This document shows positions 46,101 through 54,236 of a stretch of DNA of 64,000 bases, piece after piece. Every line of letters starts with the position of its first letter. The first letter of the stretch is position 1. The notes under the pieces were generated by a model. The model was not told the DNA's origin, did no database searches, and worked only from the letters and a program-made list of their open reading frames with translations. The stretch is from Eshraghiella crossota (GTDB taxonomy: Bacteria; Bacillota; Clostridia; Lachnospirales; Lachnospiraceae), in assembly GCF_025148445.1 (NCBI RefSeq), contig NZ_CP102270.1:1847001-1911000 (forward strand), in the 5' to 3' direction. Position numbers and translations under genes: made by a program.

Positions 46101-46329
46101 TCTGCTCAAGTGACTTAACTGTCAATGGCTCAATGTAGACTTCATCAGCAATATTTTTATCAGTCATGATTGTGGCAGGGTTAGAGTTCACAAGAACAAC
46201 CTCCATGCCTTCTTCTTTAAGAGAACGACATGCCTGTGTTCCCGCATAGTCAAATTCGGCAGCCTGACCGATTACAATAGGACCTGAACCGATTACTAAT
46301 ACTTTTTTTATGTCTTTATTCTTTGGCAT
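43132..46329 (-). CDS. carB: Carbamoyl-phosphate synthase large subunit
   Basis: Makes carbamoyl phosphate from bicarbonate, ammonia and two ATP for arginine and pyrimidines. 1065 residues with two homologous ATP-grasp halves: N-half [23 protein letters not shown] near 10-32 and C-half [24 protein letters not shown] near 555-578; glycine-rich loops [13 protein letters not shown] and [13 protein letters not shown]; metal-binding [20 protein letters not shown] and [20 protein letters not shown]. The C-terminal MGS-like allosteric domain (from about 935) includes [15 protein letters not shown]. It follows carA by 2 nt. Confidence 0.98.
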   Translation of the reverse strand: MPKNKDIKKVLVIGSGPIVIGQAAEFDYAGTQACRSLKEEGMEVVLVNSNPATIMTDKNIADEVYIEPLTVKSLEQIILKEKPDSILPTLGGQAGLNLAMEIAETGFLEEHNVKLIGTTAETIRKAEDRLEFKTTMEKIGEPCAPSLVVENVEDGIAFANQIGYPVVLRPAYTLGGSGGGIAKNEEELIDILSNGLRLSRVGQVLVERCIAGWKEIEYEVMRDANGTCITVCNMENIDPVGVHTGDSIVVAPSQTLSDKEYQMLRSSALNIIDELKITGGCNVQFALHPTSFEYCVIEVNPRVSRSSALASKATGYPIAKVAAKIALGYNLDEIPNAITHKTFASFEPALDYCVVKIPRLPFDKFITASRKLTTQMKATGEVMSICTNFEGALMKAIRSLEQHVDSLMNDDYSSYSDDDIIELLHNIDDKRMYVVAEALRRGISNDTIHDITMIDKWFIDKFHIIVEMENRLKAEELTKELLAEAKRIEFPDVVIGRLTGRTEKEIKALRDEYGIHAAFKMVDTCAAEFEASTPYYYSCYSSENEVIETKPEKKVLVLGSGPIRIGQGIEFDYCSVHSTWAFKAEGYETIIINNNPETVSTDFDIADKLYFEPLTPEDVESIVELEHPDGAVVQFGGQTAIKLTKALMEMGVPILGTSAEDVDAAEDRELFDEILEQTGIPRAAGKTVFTTEEALEAANELGYPVLVRPSYVLGGQGMQIAISDKDIVEFMEIINRQVQEHPILVDKYLMGKEIEVDAVCDGEDILIPGIMEHIERAGIHSGDSISVYPAQSISQKIVDMLEDYTIKLARALHVKGLINIQFIVYNDQVYVIEVNPRSSRTVPYISKVTGIPIVKLATQVIIGNTIKGLGYTPGLQKKADYIAIKMPVFSFEKIRGADISLGPEMKSTGECLGIAKDFNEALYKAFVGAGVNLPKHKQMIMTVNDHEQKDALSVAKRFAALGYTIYATRGTARYFNENGVEAIKINKVEQESPTLLDLILDHKIDLVIDIPENGIEKSHDGFIIRRHAIETGVNVLTSLDTANALLTSLECQATQSMTPIDIATI

Positions 46330-46331
46330 AA

Positions 46332-47408
46332 TTAATCCCTGCCTTTCTTCATCATATTCATGAATCTGTCAAAAAGATAATCCGAATCCTTAGGGCCTGC
46401 ACAGGCTTCCGGATGGAACTGGACTGTAAAGATGTTCTTGCCTACATATTCAAGACCTTCATTGGTCTTGTCATTAACATTGATAAATGCAGGTCTTGCA
46501 ATCTTATCATCAAGTGTATCCATATCAACAACATATCCATGGTTCTGTGATGAGATATATACCTTACCGGTCTGAAGATCCTTAACCGGATGATTAGCTC
46601 CTCTGTGTCCGTATTTCATCTTATGTGTATCAGCGCCTGTGGCAAGTGCCATAAGCTGATGTCCGAGACAAATTGCAAAAATAGGAACATCTGAATCATA
46701 TAATTTCTTGATTTCCTTAATAATGGAAACACATTCCTTAGGGTCTCCCGGGCCGTTAGAAAGCATTATTCCGTCAGGATTAGCTGCAAGGATTTCTTCT
46801 GCTGTGGTTAAAGCAGGATAAACAGTTACCTCACAGCCTCTCTTATTAAGGGATCTTGCAATATTTCTTTTGGCACCGAAATCCATAAGTGCAACCTTAA
46901 ATCCATCACCGGGAAGTACATATTTCTCTTCACAGGTTACTTTTTCAACAACCTTGCCTGTGGTATATTCTTTTAATTTAGGGAGAATCTCATCAAGATT
47001 ATAATTCTCATTAGTGGTAATCATTCCGTTCATAGTACCCTTTTCCCTGAGAATCTTGGTAAGAGCACGGGTATCAATACCGGCAATACCCGGAATGTTA
47101 TTTTCTTTAAGAAAATTTTGTATAGAATCTTCACTACGGAAGTTACTTGGAACACGTGAAAGTTCTCGGACAATAAAACCGTCAGGCCATGGTCTGCCTG
47201 ATTCCTCATCAGCATAGCAAATACCATAATTGCCAATTAATGGATATGTCATAACTACTGCCTGTCCGGCATATGATGGATCTGTAAGAACCTCTAAATA
47301 TCCTGTCATTGAGGTATTAAAAACAATTTCACTGATTACTTCTCTCTCAGCTCCAATGCTTGTACCTTCAAAGACATTTCCGTCACTTAGAATCAAAAAT
47401 GCTTTCAT
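46332..47408 (-). CDS. carA: Carbamoyl-phosphate synthase small (glutaminase) subunit
   Basis: Hydrolyses glutamine and channels ammonia to CarB. N-terminal CPSase_sm_chain domain ([43 protein letters not shown]) and class I glutamine amidotransferase domain with nucleophile Cys in [15 protein letters not shown] near 244-258 and the HPEA dyad in [14 protein letters not shown] start at 47408 (MKAFLILSD) because GAAGG lies 7 nt upstream; a GTG at 47414 is a possible alternative. Operon with carB. A single carAB set must serve both pathways as far as this window shows. Confidence 0.96.
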   Translation of the reverse strand: MKAFLILSDGNVFEGTSIGAEREVISEIVFNTSMTGYLEVLTDPSYAGQAVVMTYPLIGNYGICYADEESGRPWPDGFIVRELSRVPSNFRSEDSIQNFLKENNIPGIAGIDTRALTKILREKGTMNGMITTNENYNLDEILPKLKEYTTGKVVEKVTCEEKYVLPGDGFKVALMDFGAKRNIARSLNKRGCEVTVYPALTTAEEILAANPDGIMLSNGPGDPKECVSIIKEIKKLYDSDVPIFAICLGHQLMALATGADTHKMKYGHRGANHPVKDLQTGKVYISSQNHGYVVDMDTLDDKIARPAFINVNDKTNEGLEYVGKNIFTVQFHPEACAGPKDSDYLFDRFMNMMKKGRD

Positions 47409-47658
47409 CTTCACACCTTCAAACCTTTCACATGTATTATTTATTTAGGCAAAAAAAAAACAACTAAACATACTGATAGCGCTTTTTTTCTTCAAATTGT
47501 AGAAATTTTACCATAAAATCCGGCTGATTTCAAGATGCAAATTGTACTCAACAAATATTTTTTTCATCATATAATATCATGTAAGCATCGATGCTGTCAT
47601 TTGTGATTAATTTTGCATCGCGGCAATATGAATTATAATATCCGGAAAGGTTAAAATT

Positions 47659-48867
47659 ATGCTTTATAAAAATGATGAAACCGGCTTTTTAAGGGTTAAT
47701 ATCACAAATGAAGAAGGAATTCCCATTGATGCAACCGTCAGCATCTACGAAGGTACGGATGAAGAAAACCCAGTTGACGTTGCAGAAACCAATTCCATAG
47801 GTCAGACAGAACAAATCGAACTGCCGGCTCCACCACAGAGCATCAGCGAAGCTCCCGGCATTATCATACCTTACTCCATGTATAATATTGTAGCTTCTGC
47901 TCCGGGCTTTGCCCCGGTTTCCATTACCGGTTCAAATATTTTTTCCGGAATACTATCAATACAAAATATTGTTCTTACGGAAAATCCCGGCATTTATAAC
48001 ATTGGTCCCAATACGCTAATCGGCAACTATCCTCCAAAAATTCCTGAGGCCGAGATAAAACCCATTGAAAACACCGGTGAAATTGTTCTTGACCGTGTTG
48101 TGGTACCCGAAACCATTGTTGTCCATGACGGTGTCCCATCCGACTCGACAGCAACGGACTACTACGTTCCATTTGCCGATTATATAAAAAATGTTGCCAG
48201 CAGTGAAATATACCCTACATGGCCCAGAGAAACCATCAAAGCCAATGTAATTGCCATTATTTCTTTTACCCTGAACCGTGTATACACCGAATGGTACCGC
48301 AATAAGGGTTATTATTTTACCATTACATCTTCTACCGCTTTTGACCATAAGTGGATTAATAAGCGTAATATTTTCGACACCATCTCCAATGTTGTTGATG
48401 AATATTTCTCAAATTATGTATCCCGTCCCGATGTCAAACAGCCAATCCTCACCCAATACTGCGACGGCAAAAGGACTACCTGCAGCGGTCTCAGCCAGTG
48501 GGGTTCCAAGTCTCTTGGGGATGACGGCAAAACCGCTCTCCAGATTCTTCGTAATTACTACGGCAGCGACATATATATAAACACTGCCGAAATAATCGAG
48601 GGCATCCCTGTCTCATATCCCGGATACACCCTTGAAATCGGTTCATACGGTCCTCCTGTCACCACCATTCAGGAACAGCTTTCCCTCATCCGCCGTACCT
48701 ACAGCAACATACCTCCTCTTACTGTTGACGGAATCTACGGTAAGGACACAGCAGCTTCCGTCAGCAAATTCCAGGAGACCTTCAACATGCCCGTTACCGG
48801 CACCGTCGATTATGCCACATGGTATAAAATATCCCAGCTATATGTGGCACTGGCTAAATTGTCGTAG
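47659..48867 (+). CDS. SpoIID/LytB-domain protein with C-terminal peptidoglycan-binding domain
   Basis: A 402-residue protein. Residues about 1-150 are beta-rich (possible carboxypeptidase-regulatory-like domain). Residues 165-310 form a SpoIID-type domain: FADYIKNVASSEIYPTWPRETIKANVIAIISFTLNRV, with the glutamate corresponding to the catalytic Glu of SpoIID lytic transglycosylases, and CSGLSQWGSKSLGDDGKTALQILRNYY. The last 75 residues are a peptidoglycan_binding_1 domain (TVDGIYGKDTAASVSKFQETFNMPVTGTVDYATW). No signal peptide was visible, so export is unclear. It likely trims or binds cell-wall glycan. GGAAAGG precedes the ATG. Confidence 0.85.
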   Translation: MLYKNDETGFLRVNITNEEGIPIDATVSIYEGTDEENPVDVAETNSIGQTEQIELPAPPQSISEAPGIIIPYSMYNIVASAPGFAPVSITGSNIFSGILSIQNIVLTENPGIYNIGPNTLIGNYPPKIPEAEIKPIENTGEIVLDRVVVPETIVVHDGVPSDSTATDYYVPFADYIKNVASSEIYPTWPRETIKANVIAIISFTLNRVYTEWYRNKGYYFTITSSTAFDHKWINKRNIFDTISNVVDEYFSNYVSRPDVKQPILTQYCDGKRTTCSGLSQWGSKSLGDDGKTALQILRNYYGSDIYINTAEIIEGIPVSYPGYTLEIGSYGPPVTTIQEQLSLIRRTYSNIPPLTVDGIYGKDTAASVSKFQETFNMPVTGTVDYATWYKISQLYVALAKLS

Positions 48868-48881
48868 ATTCACACAGTGAT

Positions 48882-49172
48882 CTAATCCGTATGTTTTCGA
48901 CTGTCAATGTACTCTTCTGCCATATTTACAATAATACCAAATCCGTAAATCAGTGCTGTCCTAAAAAGAATAGCAATCATCTGACATATTATACCTGCAG
49001 TTTTCAATGTTCCGTAGTTGTAAATAGATATTGCTGATTCAAAATTTCTATACAGTGAAATATCGTGGCTCACACTGATTGCTATGCAAACTACAAACAA
49101 TACAAATCCAACCAGACAATATACGACTGCAATACCTTTGATAAGACTACTTACTCTAAACTTTTTCTTCAT
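48882..49172 (-). CDS. Small two-helix membrane protein, unknown
   Basis: A 96-residue protein with a basic N-terminus (MKKKFRVSSLIKG), helix 1 at about 14-34 and helix 2 at about 58-82, ending in a charged tail. GGAGG lies 7 nt upstream. No family was recognised. It is convergent with the SpoIID-like gene (14 nt between stops), and its leader contains a compact three-way-junction RNA (49204-49268). The structured leader suggests regulated expression. Confidence 0.7.
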   Translation of the reverse strand: MKKKFRVSSLIKGIAVVYCLVGFVLFVVCIAISVSHDISLYRNFESAISIYNYGTLKTAGIICQMIAILFRTALIYGFGIIVNMAEEYIDSRKHTD

Positions 49173-49203
49173 AATACTACCTCCAATTTGTTAAAAAATA
49201 ATG

Positions 49204-49268
49204 TGGGACAGAAGCCTGAGGGTTGTATTTTCCAATCCCGTAATAATTATCTCATATTACCTGTCCCA
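49204..49268 (-). promoter_or_regulatory. Structured leader element: three-way junction RNA
   Basis: Closing stem TGGGACAG (49204-49211) with CTGTCCCA (49261-49268) encloses two directly adjacent hairpins: GGGTTG...CAA-T-CCC (49220-49239) and GTAATA...TATTAC (49240-49260). The only unpaired junction segment is AAGCCTGA (49212-49219). On the minus strand the element ends 32 nt before the small membrane protein start, with a T6 tract after the closing stem. It can fold on either strand. No known riboswitch class was recognised. Confidence 0.55.
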
Positions 49269-49363
49269 AAAAAAGGACTCATCTTATATATTTTTATATG
49301 GCAAATTGATATTCATATATGATATAATTTACTATCAATTATAATTTTAAAGGAGGACAAAAG

Positions 49364-50080
49364 ATGTTAATTAACTGGCTTATCATGGGTTATTTTCTGA
49401 TTCTTTTTGGTGAAAGAATCCAGAGTCTCATACGTTCATTTGCGGATAAAAATCTCTCCATGTGGGGAGATGGGTTCAGCCGGTATGTAAACGGCATCTG
49501 TATTCTGTCGCTTGCAGCATCCGTTATTTTATTATTTACAATCAACAGGGATTTCCTTAAGGCACTTCTGTCAGACGGAACGCAGGTTAATGCAAAGATG
49601 ATATGTATTACAATCGGCGTGATTCTGGTCTCAGGCATGGTGCATACCGAATATACAATCCCCGGAATACAATTTGCCTCATACGGATTTCTGATAGCCG
49701 CACTTGTCATCAGAACGGCTAAAAATAATGCAATGGCAAATGACAACATATTACTATGGCTTTCACTTGTGTATCTCATATTTTTTTCTATGGCTATTCC
49801 GGTTGTATATAAATCACATATTGAATACGCCGGATTATTCCATATAATAGAGGCAGTTGTATCACTTGTGCTTGTCGCTGCTTTTGCATATATGGCATAC
49901 AGAGTATTCAATAATGATGCAGTCAATCTTTTTATGCTTCTGCCAATTATCATAGCAGTTATAGGCGACGTAGTTATTCTTTCATTGAGATGGAAAGAAC
50001 AAGTTAATACATTTGTTCTTATATTTATTATCGCATCGGCTGTTATGTGGCTGGCAGGATTTATTGCAAGCAGGAGATAA
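49364..50080 (+). CDS. Seven- to eight-helix integral membrane protein, unknown
   Basis: A 238-residue, highly hydrophobic protein with about seven membrane helices (1-22, 42-66, 80-98, 106-122, 134-150, 158-180, 190-208, 216-234 by hydrophobicity) and a short basic end (ASRR). No catalytic motif or named family was recognised. AAAGGAGG lies 8 nt before the ATG. It is monocistronic with its own terminator, at the edge of the accessory region. Confidence 0.75.
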   Translation: MLINWLIMGYFLILFGERIQSLIRSFADKNLSMWGDGFSRYVNGICILSLAASVILLFTINRDFLKALLSDGTQVNAKMICITIGVILVSGMVHTEYTIPGIQFASYGFLIAALVIRTAKNNAMANDNILLWLSLVYLIFFSMAIPVVYKSHIEYAGLFHIIEAVVSLVLVAAFAYMAYRVFNNDAVNLFMLLPIIIAVIGDVVILSLRWKEQVNTFVLIFIIASAVMWLAGFIASRR

Positions 50081-50092
50081 GGGTTTCCAAAA

Positions 50093-50148
50093 CTGCCGCA
50101 TCAGACAACGGTGCGGCAGCGATACTAACGAATATACTTCGTTATTTT
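50093..50148 (+). terminator. Double hairpin terminator after the membrane protein gene
   Basis: CTGCCGCA/TGCGGCAG (50093-50119) followed by TAACGAA/TTCGTTA (50126-50144) and TTTT. Confidence 0.75.
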
Positions 50149-50174
50149 GAGTTTAACTTTTTCAAAATGAAATA

Positions 50175-51509
50175 TCAATTCCATGTTTTAAGGTATTCTT
50201 TTAGCATAAAAGCACAAAAGTAAGGAAATGTGTATATGCTTTCAGAACATCCTATATTAAAATCTCCTAATTTTATTCCATGCTTTATATCGCTGTATCT
50301 TTCATCCCTGATGAGCGTTCTGAGAGACTTGGATCTGTCATTATTGGACTTGACCTCCACCGGGATTAGTTCATTTTGTGAACGCACAAAGAAGTCTTCC
50401 TCAAGAGTTGCGTTTTCTTTCTTATAATAAAACAATCCCAAACCCTGCTTAATAAATGCTTCTGCAACAAAATTTTCGTATAGGGCACCTTTATATACGC
50501 CAAGATTCTTATTAACCCTCAGATCTTCCTGTGCTTCATCATCTAACGCAGATACTAAAAGTCCAGTATCGGGGTAATACAACTTATACTTAGTTGTATC
50601 AACATTTCCTTTCAACGGAAGTTCCGGCATAAGCAGACAGTTGCATTCCGTCACAACTCCTGCGTCAATCAGCCATTCAATACATCCCATATATTCTCTG
50701 GAACGCGCATTTTTGCTGATTTGACTGTATTGGAATTTCTTGTTTTCTTTGGCAAGCTGTGCCGGTATGCTCCTATACACACTGATTATTTTGGTCTGGT
50801 CAAGTCCTTCTGCATATTTTCTGACATCTTCTTCATAATCAAGTCGAATCTGATTCTGAATATCTGACGAAGCCTGAAAAGTTCCTGTCTCAACATATCC
50901 CTTAACCACATCCGGCATTCCTCCCAGAACACAGTAATCAAGAAATAATGATTTATAGACAGATAATTCTGTTTCACCAAATGGTTTCAAGGCTGTCATA
51001 TGTTCTAAAATATCGTAAATCTGGGTATTGTCATATCCCTTCGCCCACAAAAATTCCTCAAAATCCATTGAAAACATTTCATAATCAACCTTATTTCCAA
51101 CGCTGTTACTGTGAATTTTTCTGTAATTGATTCCAAGCATTGAACCACTGCATATAATATCATAACGTCCGTCAATCCTAAATGACTTCAAGGCTGTAGC
51201 TATATCCGGATACTCCTGTATTTCATCAAAAACAATAATCGTATGACCCTGAACAAACTTAAAAGATGGATTTATCAATGATATATTCTTCACAATGGTA
51301 TTTACATCATATCCGTCCTCTGCTATTTTGATAAATTTCTTATCCAGAGCAAAATTAATATATATAACACTTGCATAATTAGCGTTGGCAAAATGCATAA
51401 TAGATTCTGTCTTGCCAATCTGTCTTGCACCTTTTACTATCAACGGCTTATGATTAACATCTTCCTTCCATTTAATTAGGAAATCATCTATTTTTCTTTT
51501 CAAATACAT
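50175..51509 (-). CDS. AAA_14/DUF4143 family ATPase
   Basis: A 444-residue protein: AAA+-type ATPase domain with Walker A KGARQIGKTES (26-36) and Walker B TIIVFDEIQEYP (90-101), sensor-like IICSGSMLGI near 133-142, and a C-terminal DUF4143 domain with a PD-(D/E)XK-like core (ALYENFVAEAFIKQG and FFVRSQNELIPVEVKSNND). Proteins of this architecture are widespread single-gene accessories, possibly with toxin or defence roles, but the function is not established. AGGAGG precedes the ATG. Its promoter region holds three 14-bp repeats. Confidence 0.9.
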   Translation of the reverse strand: MYLKRKIDDFLIKWKEDVNHKPLIVKGARQIGKTESIMHFANANYASVIYINFALDKKFIKIAEDGYDVNTIVKNISLINPSFKFVQGHTIIVFDEIQEYPDIATALKSFRIDGRYDIICSGSMLGINYRKIHSNSVGNKVDYEMFSMDFEEFLWAKGYDNTQIYDILEHMTALKPFGETELSVYKSLFLDYCVLGGMPDVVKGYVETGTFQASSDIQNQIRLDYEEDVRKYAEGLDQTKIISVYRSIPAQLAKENKKFQYSQISKNARSREYMGCIEWLIDAGVVTECNCLLMPELPLKGNVDTTKYKLYYPDTGLLVSALDDEAQEDLRVNKNLGVYKGALYENFVAEAFIKQGLGLFYYKKENATLEEDFFVRSQNELIPVEVKSNNDRSKSLRTLIRDERYSDIKHGIKLGDFNIGCSESIYTFPYFCAFMLKEYLKTWN

Positions 51510-51536
51510 AATTATCTCCTCCTGATTACAATATTA

Positions 51537-51614
51537 TCACATTTTATGAGCCATTTCAATCGGCTTTCTCACATTTTATGAGCTTACTTTGAGTTATATC
51601 TCACATTTCATGAG
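51537..51614 (-). promoter_or_regulatory. Promoter with three 14-bp operator-like repeats at 32-bp period
   Basis: TCACATTTTATGAG occurs at 51537-51550 and 51569-51582, and with one change (TCACATTTCATGAG) at 51601-51614: exact 32-bp steps, about three helical turns. The half-sites CTCA/TGAG make each a near-dyad. The minus-strand promoter TTGAAA-N17-TAATAT has the first copy within its spacer, so binding would block transcription of the AAA/DUF4143 gene. Confidence 0.75.
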
Positions 51615-51647
51615 GTTATGTTCTTAGCTTACTGTTTTTTTGCTGCG

Positions 51648-51681
51648 AAAAAAAACTGCACACTAATTGCTTAGTGTACAG
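51648..51681 (-). terminator. Terminator after the FtsX-type fragment
   Basis: CTGTACACTAA paired with TTAGTGTGCAG around GCAA, followed by T8 on the minus strand. Confidence 0.9.
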
Positions 51682-51701
51682 TCTGACATATAATATATGT
51701 T

Positions 51702-51965
51702 TTACCATCCTAAATCCATAAGCCAGTTATTAAGGCTTCTTTCTCTCTCTGTCTGCGTTAAATTATCATCTGTAATATATTCTCCTTGCTGTCCAGATAC
51801 ATTCTTCACATTGCTGTTTTTATCCTGCGTTATTACAACATAGTCTCCGATACCTGCTTTATCAAGGAAATATTCTGTGCCATTCACAACATTAATTACA
51901 TTACTAATACCACTAGCCGCAAATACAGTTGCTAATATGGTAAAAAGTAAAAGAATAATATTCAT
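51702..51965 (-). pseudogene. Fragment of an FtsX/BceB-type ABC permease
   Basis: An 87-codon ORF with one N-terminal helix (NIILLLFTILATVFAASGI) followed by NGTEYFLDKAGIGDYVVIT, which resembles the first helix and start of the extracellular domain of antimicrobial-peptide-exporter permeases (normally about 650 residues). No further permease sequence follows; a terminator lies 21 nt on. With the adjacent kinase fragment it looks like the relic of a peptide-sensing/resistance module. The family call rests on a short segment. Confidence 0.5.
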
Positions 51966-51999
51966 TGTTTTCTTTAAATAATAAAAAGTGCAGCTTCTG

Positions 52000-52201
52000 C
52001 TACACTTTCTTTAATACAACTGTTACGTTAAAACATCCGTCTTTATTTTCTGCTGTTACTTCCTCATCTTCCGATTTGATTCCTAAATATCCTCCGTTAC
52101 CGTACTTGACAGCATTTTCAATTAAATTCTGCATTACTTCAACAATTCTGTCTTCGTCACCATATACAAGACAGTTTTGCCAGCCTTCACTATATATTTT
52201 T
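52000..52201 (-). pseudogene. Fragment of a sensor histidine kinase
   Basis: Directly after the ftsZ stop, the frame encodes VYGDEDRIVEVMQNLIENAVKYGNGGYLGI, a clear HATPase N-box, then jumps to AENKDGCFNVTVVLKKV, the extreme C-terminus of BceS-like kinases. The G1, F and G2 boxes between them and the whole N-terminal half are missing. A decayed remnant, not a functional gene; its open frame runs on into the tail of ftsZ only by chance. Confidence 0.75.
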
Positions 52202-53275
52202 CTACAGGTTATTCTTAATTTTTTTTTGCAAAAAAGCAGGTACTTTAATAGACATTTCCTCAATTGGAGATTTGTACCTGTTTTTTTCTATACTGACAAA
52301 GTCCGGTTCTACTATTTTTTTCTCACACTCTCTTATTCCTGTGGCAATTAGTGTTACAGTTACTTCATCTCGATCACCATCAACATCTCCAACCGTACCC
52401 CAAAGTATGTGCACATCCCTTCCTGCAATACTCTGAATGCATCTTGCAGCTTCATTCATTTCTTTTATTCCGGCTTTTCCTTCAACATTAAACAACACAT
52501 AACTTGCACCCTCAATTGTCGTTTCCAATAGTGGGGAGCTGAGTGCCTTATTAAGTGCATCCATAACAGCATCATTTCCTTTTGATGAGCCAATACCTAG
52601 ATGTGCAAGGCCTTTCCCTCTGATAACCGTACATAAATCATTAAAATCGAGATTAATCGTTCCTCTGTTAATTATTATGTTGGTTATTCCCATAACTGCA
52701 TAATGCAGAACCTCATCCGCCTTGGCAAAAGCATCTTCAAAAGACATGTCTGAATATGCTTCTAAAAGACGGTCATTCGGAATTGTAATAAGTATGTCAA
52801 CATTTTCCCTAAGCTTTTCTATGCCTTCTGTCGCAATTACTTCCCTTGGATATCCTTCATATCCAAAAGGTTTTGTTACTATTGCAACCGTCAGAATGCC
52901 TTTGTCCATGCATGTTTTTGCAATTACATGAGCTGCTCCCGAACCTGTTCCTCCACCCATTCCGCAGGTTATAAAAACAAGTCGGTATCCTTCCAGTAAT
53001 GTTTCAAGCTCATCAAGGCTTTCAAGTGCAGACTTTTCTCCAATTGTGGGATCAGAACCGGCTCCAAGGCCCTCGGTAAGCTTTTTTCCAAGTTGAATCT
53101 TTATTGGAGCAAAATTCGCATCCAGCACCTGTGCATCCGTGTTGGCTGCGATAAAATCAACACCTGAAATGCCTTCATTTATCATTCTGTCTATTGCATT
53201 GTTTCCGCCTCCGCCAACACCGATAACTGCCATTTTTACATAATCTTTTTTTTCAAAACTTTTTATTTCTAACAT
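52202..53275 (-). CDS. ftsZ: FtsZ paralogue (tubulin-like GTPase) in an accessory locus
   Basis: Complete 357-residue FtsZ. N-terminal IGVGGGGNNAIDRM (18-31); T4 GTP-binding loop CGMGGGTGSGAA (104-115); TIPNDRLLEA (164-173); T7 catalytic loop NLDFND (208-213) with both aspartates; GIGSSKG near 227-233. After a very short linker comes a C-terminal peptide, VPAFLQKK (345-352), which in FtsZ binds FtsA/SepF. All residues needed for GTP hydrolysis and polymerisation appear present. It is not next to the usual division genes but diverges from an XRE/ImmA pair and is flanked by pseudogene fragments, so a second, regulated copy is likely. GGAG precedes the ATG. Confidence 0.93.
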   Translation of the reverse strand: MLEIKSFEKKDYVKMAVIGVGGGGNNAIDRMINEGISGVDFIAANTDAQVLDANFAPIKIQLGKKLTEGLGAGSDPTIGEKSALESLDELETLLEGYRLVFITCGMGGGTGSGAAHVIAKTCMDKGILTVAIVTKPFGYEGYPREVIATEGIEKLRENVDILITIPNDRLLEAYSDMSFEDAFAKADEVLHYAVMGITNIIINRGTINLDFNDLCTVIRGKGLAHLGIGSSKGNDAVMDALNKALSSPLLETTIEGASYVLFNVEGKAGIKEMNEAARCIQSIAGRDVHILWGTVGDVDGDRDEVTVTLIATGIRECEKKIVEPDFVSIEKNRYKSPIEEMSIKVPAFLQKKIKNNL

Positions 53276-53291
53276 ATTGTTCTCCTTCTTC

Positions 53292-53379
53292 GTCGCATTT
53301 TTGAGACAGTTTCAATGTATCATTTATGCGATTGTTTGTCAATATATTTGTTGCATTTTTGAGATTTGTATGTTAGTAT
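53292..53379. promoter_or_regulatory. Divergent ftsZ / xre promoters with paired operator-like repeats
   Basis: GTCGCATTTTTGAGAC at 53292-53307 (imperfect dyad GTCnCA-N4-TGnGAC) and GTTGCATTTTTGAGAT at 53350-53365 are 13/16 or better identical. The ftsZ promoter (minus) is TTGACA (53337-53342)-N17-TACATT (53314-53319); repeat 1 covers its start site. The xre promoter (plus) is TTGCAT (53351-53356)-N17-TAGTAT (53374-53379); its -35 lies inside repeat 2. One regulator could thus control both directions. Confidence 0.8.
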
Positions 53380-53405
53380 ATTTATAGTAATGATGGAGGA
53401 AAAGC

Positions 53406-53795
53406 ATGATAATTGGTCAAAAAATTAAAGAATTAAGAATAAAAAAAGGAATCTCCGTTGATGCACTTGCCGAAGCAACCGGTATTTCCAGAGCAACTTT
53501 ATATCGCTATGAAAATGCTTCAATTCACAAAATTCCTGTTGCCTGTCTTGAATCAATCTGCAGGGTTCTCGGAGTAAAGACTTCTGACTTAATGGAAGAT
53601 ACTGACAGCAATCAGCTTGAAGAACTTCCACAAGCCTTTAACAATCCACAGGAAGCGCTTTCATTTATTTTAAAAATGCCTGCTCTGGCTGCTTACGGTG
53701 GATATGATTTAAGTAAGATGGACGATAAGAAACTTCTTGAATTTGCCAACGAAATTTTAGCCCAGATTCGTCTTGTAAGTTACAAATATAAATAA
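53406..53795 (+). CDS. XRE-family transcriptional regulator
   Basis: A 129-residue repressor-type protein. Residues 3-60 form a Cro/C1 helix-turn-helix (KIKELRIKKGISVDALAEATGISRATLYRYENASIHKIPVACLESICRVLGV). The C-terminal part is short and has no enzyme motif. GGAGG precedes the ATG. It lies 15 nt before the ImmA/IrrE gene, a pairing in which the protease typically inactivates the repressor (as in ICEBs1 ImmR/ImmA). It probably binds the repeats in front of itself and ftsZ. Confidence 0.92.
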   Translation: MIIGQKIKELRIKKGISVDALAEATGISRATLYRYENASIHKIPVACLESICRVLGVKTSDLMEDTDSNQLEELPQAFNNPQEALSFILKMPALAAYGGYDLSKMDDKKLLEFANEILAQIRLVSYKYK

Positions 53796-53810
53796 AAGAG
53801 GGAGAACACT

Positions 53811-54236
53811 ATGACACCTGAAGAAATCATTGATTTAGCAAAAGACTTCAGACAATGCTACAATACAAATGATGCCATTGAAGTTGCTAATTCCATAGGC
53901 ATCAACGTTATTATGCGAAAACAGAATACTGATGATTTCAAAGCACACATTGTGAAATTCGATAAATATACGCCTTTCATATGTGTAAATGAAAACTTCT
54001 CCCCTGTCTCAAGAAATGTCCTTTGTGCTCATGAACTTGGCCACGCTATCCTGCATGAGGATACCGTATATAATCAGTTCGATACCTCAACCGATATGAT
54101 TAAACAGAAGCAGGAATACGAGGCCAATCTTTTTGCCGTTGCTTTCCTATGTGACGAGGATGAATTCAATATGCCGTTTTCGCAGATGAATAACTATGTA
54201 CTGAAAAGAATTCTGGATGAAAATATTTATGTGTGA
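53811..54236 (+). CDS. ImmA/IrrE-family zinc metallopeptidase
   Basis: A 141-residue protein with the zinc protease motif HELGH (74-78) in NVLCAHELGHAILHED and a downstream EYEANLFAVAFL helix (about 104-115) giving the third ligand Glu. This family cleaves XRE repressors when triggered, as ImmA does for ImmR. GGGAG precedes the ATG; co-transcribed with the XRE gene. Somewhat shorter than many relatives but all catalytic residues are present. Confidence 0.93.
   Translation: MTPEEIIDLAKDFRQCYNTNDAIEVANSIGINVIMRKQNTDDFKAHIVKFDKYTPFICVNENFSPVSRNVLCAHELGHAILHEDTVYNQFDTSTDMIKQKQEYEANLFAVAFLCDEDEFNMPFSQMNNYVLKRILDENIYV

Noticed and set aside
47613-47641. TTGCAT-N17-TAATAT as promoter of the SpoIID-like gene
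   Set aside because: Transcription would begin within or after the ribosome site; the fit is probably chance in AT-rich DNA.
51537-51614. Possible short CRISPR array (three repeats at regular spacing)
   Set aside because: Repeats are only 14 bp with 18-bp intervals, no cas genes are nearby, and the copies overlap a clear promoter; operators explain them better.
52000-52263. 87-codon kinase-like ORF as a real small gene
   Set aside because: It lacks most ATPase boxes, starts inside ftsZ and ends in a kinase C-terminus with internal deletion; a remnant.
52202-53275. FtsZ paralogue as phage or plasmid tubulin (PhuZ/TubZ)
   Set aside because: Sequence blocks, including the T7 loop and the VPAFLQ C-terminal peptide, are those of bacterial FtsZ, not the divergent phage or plasmid tubulins.
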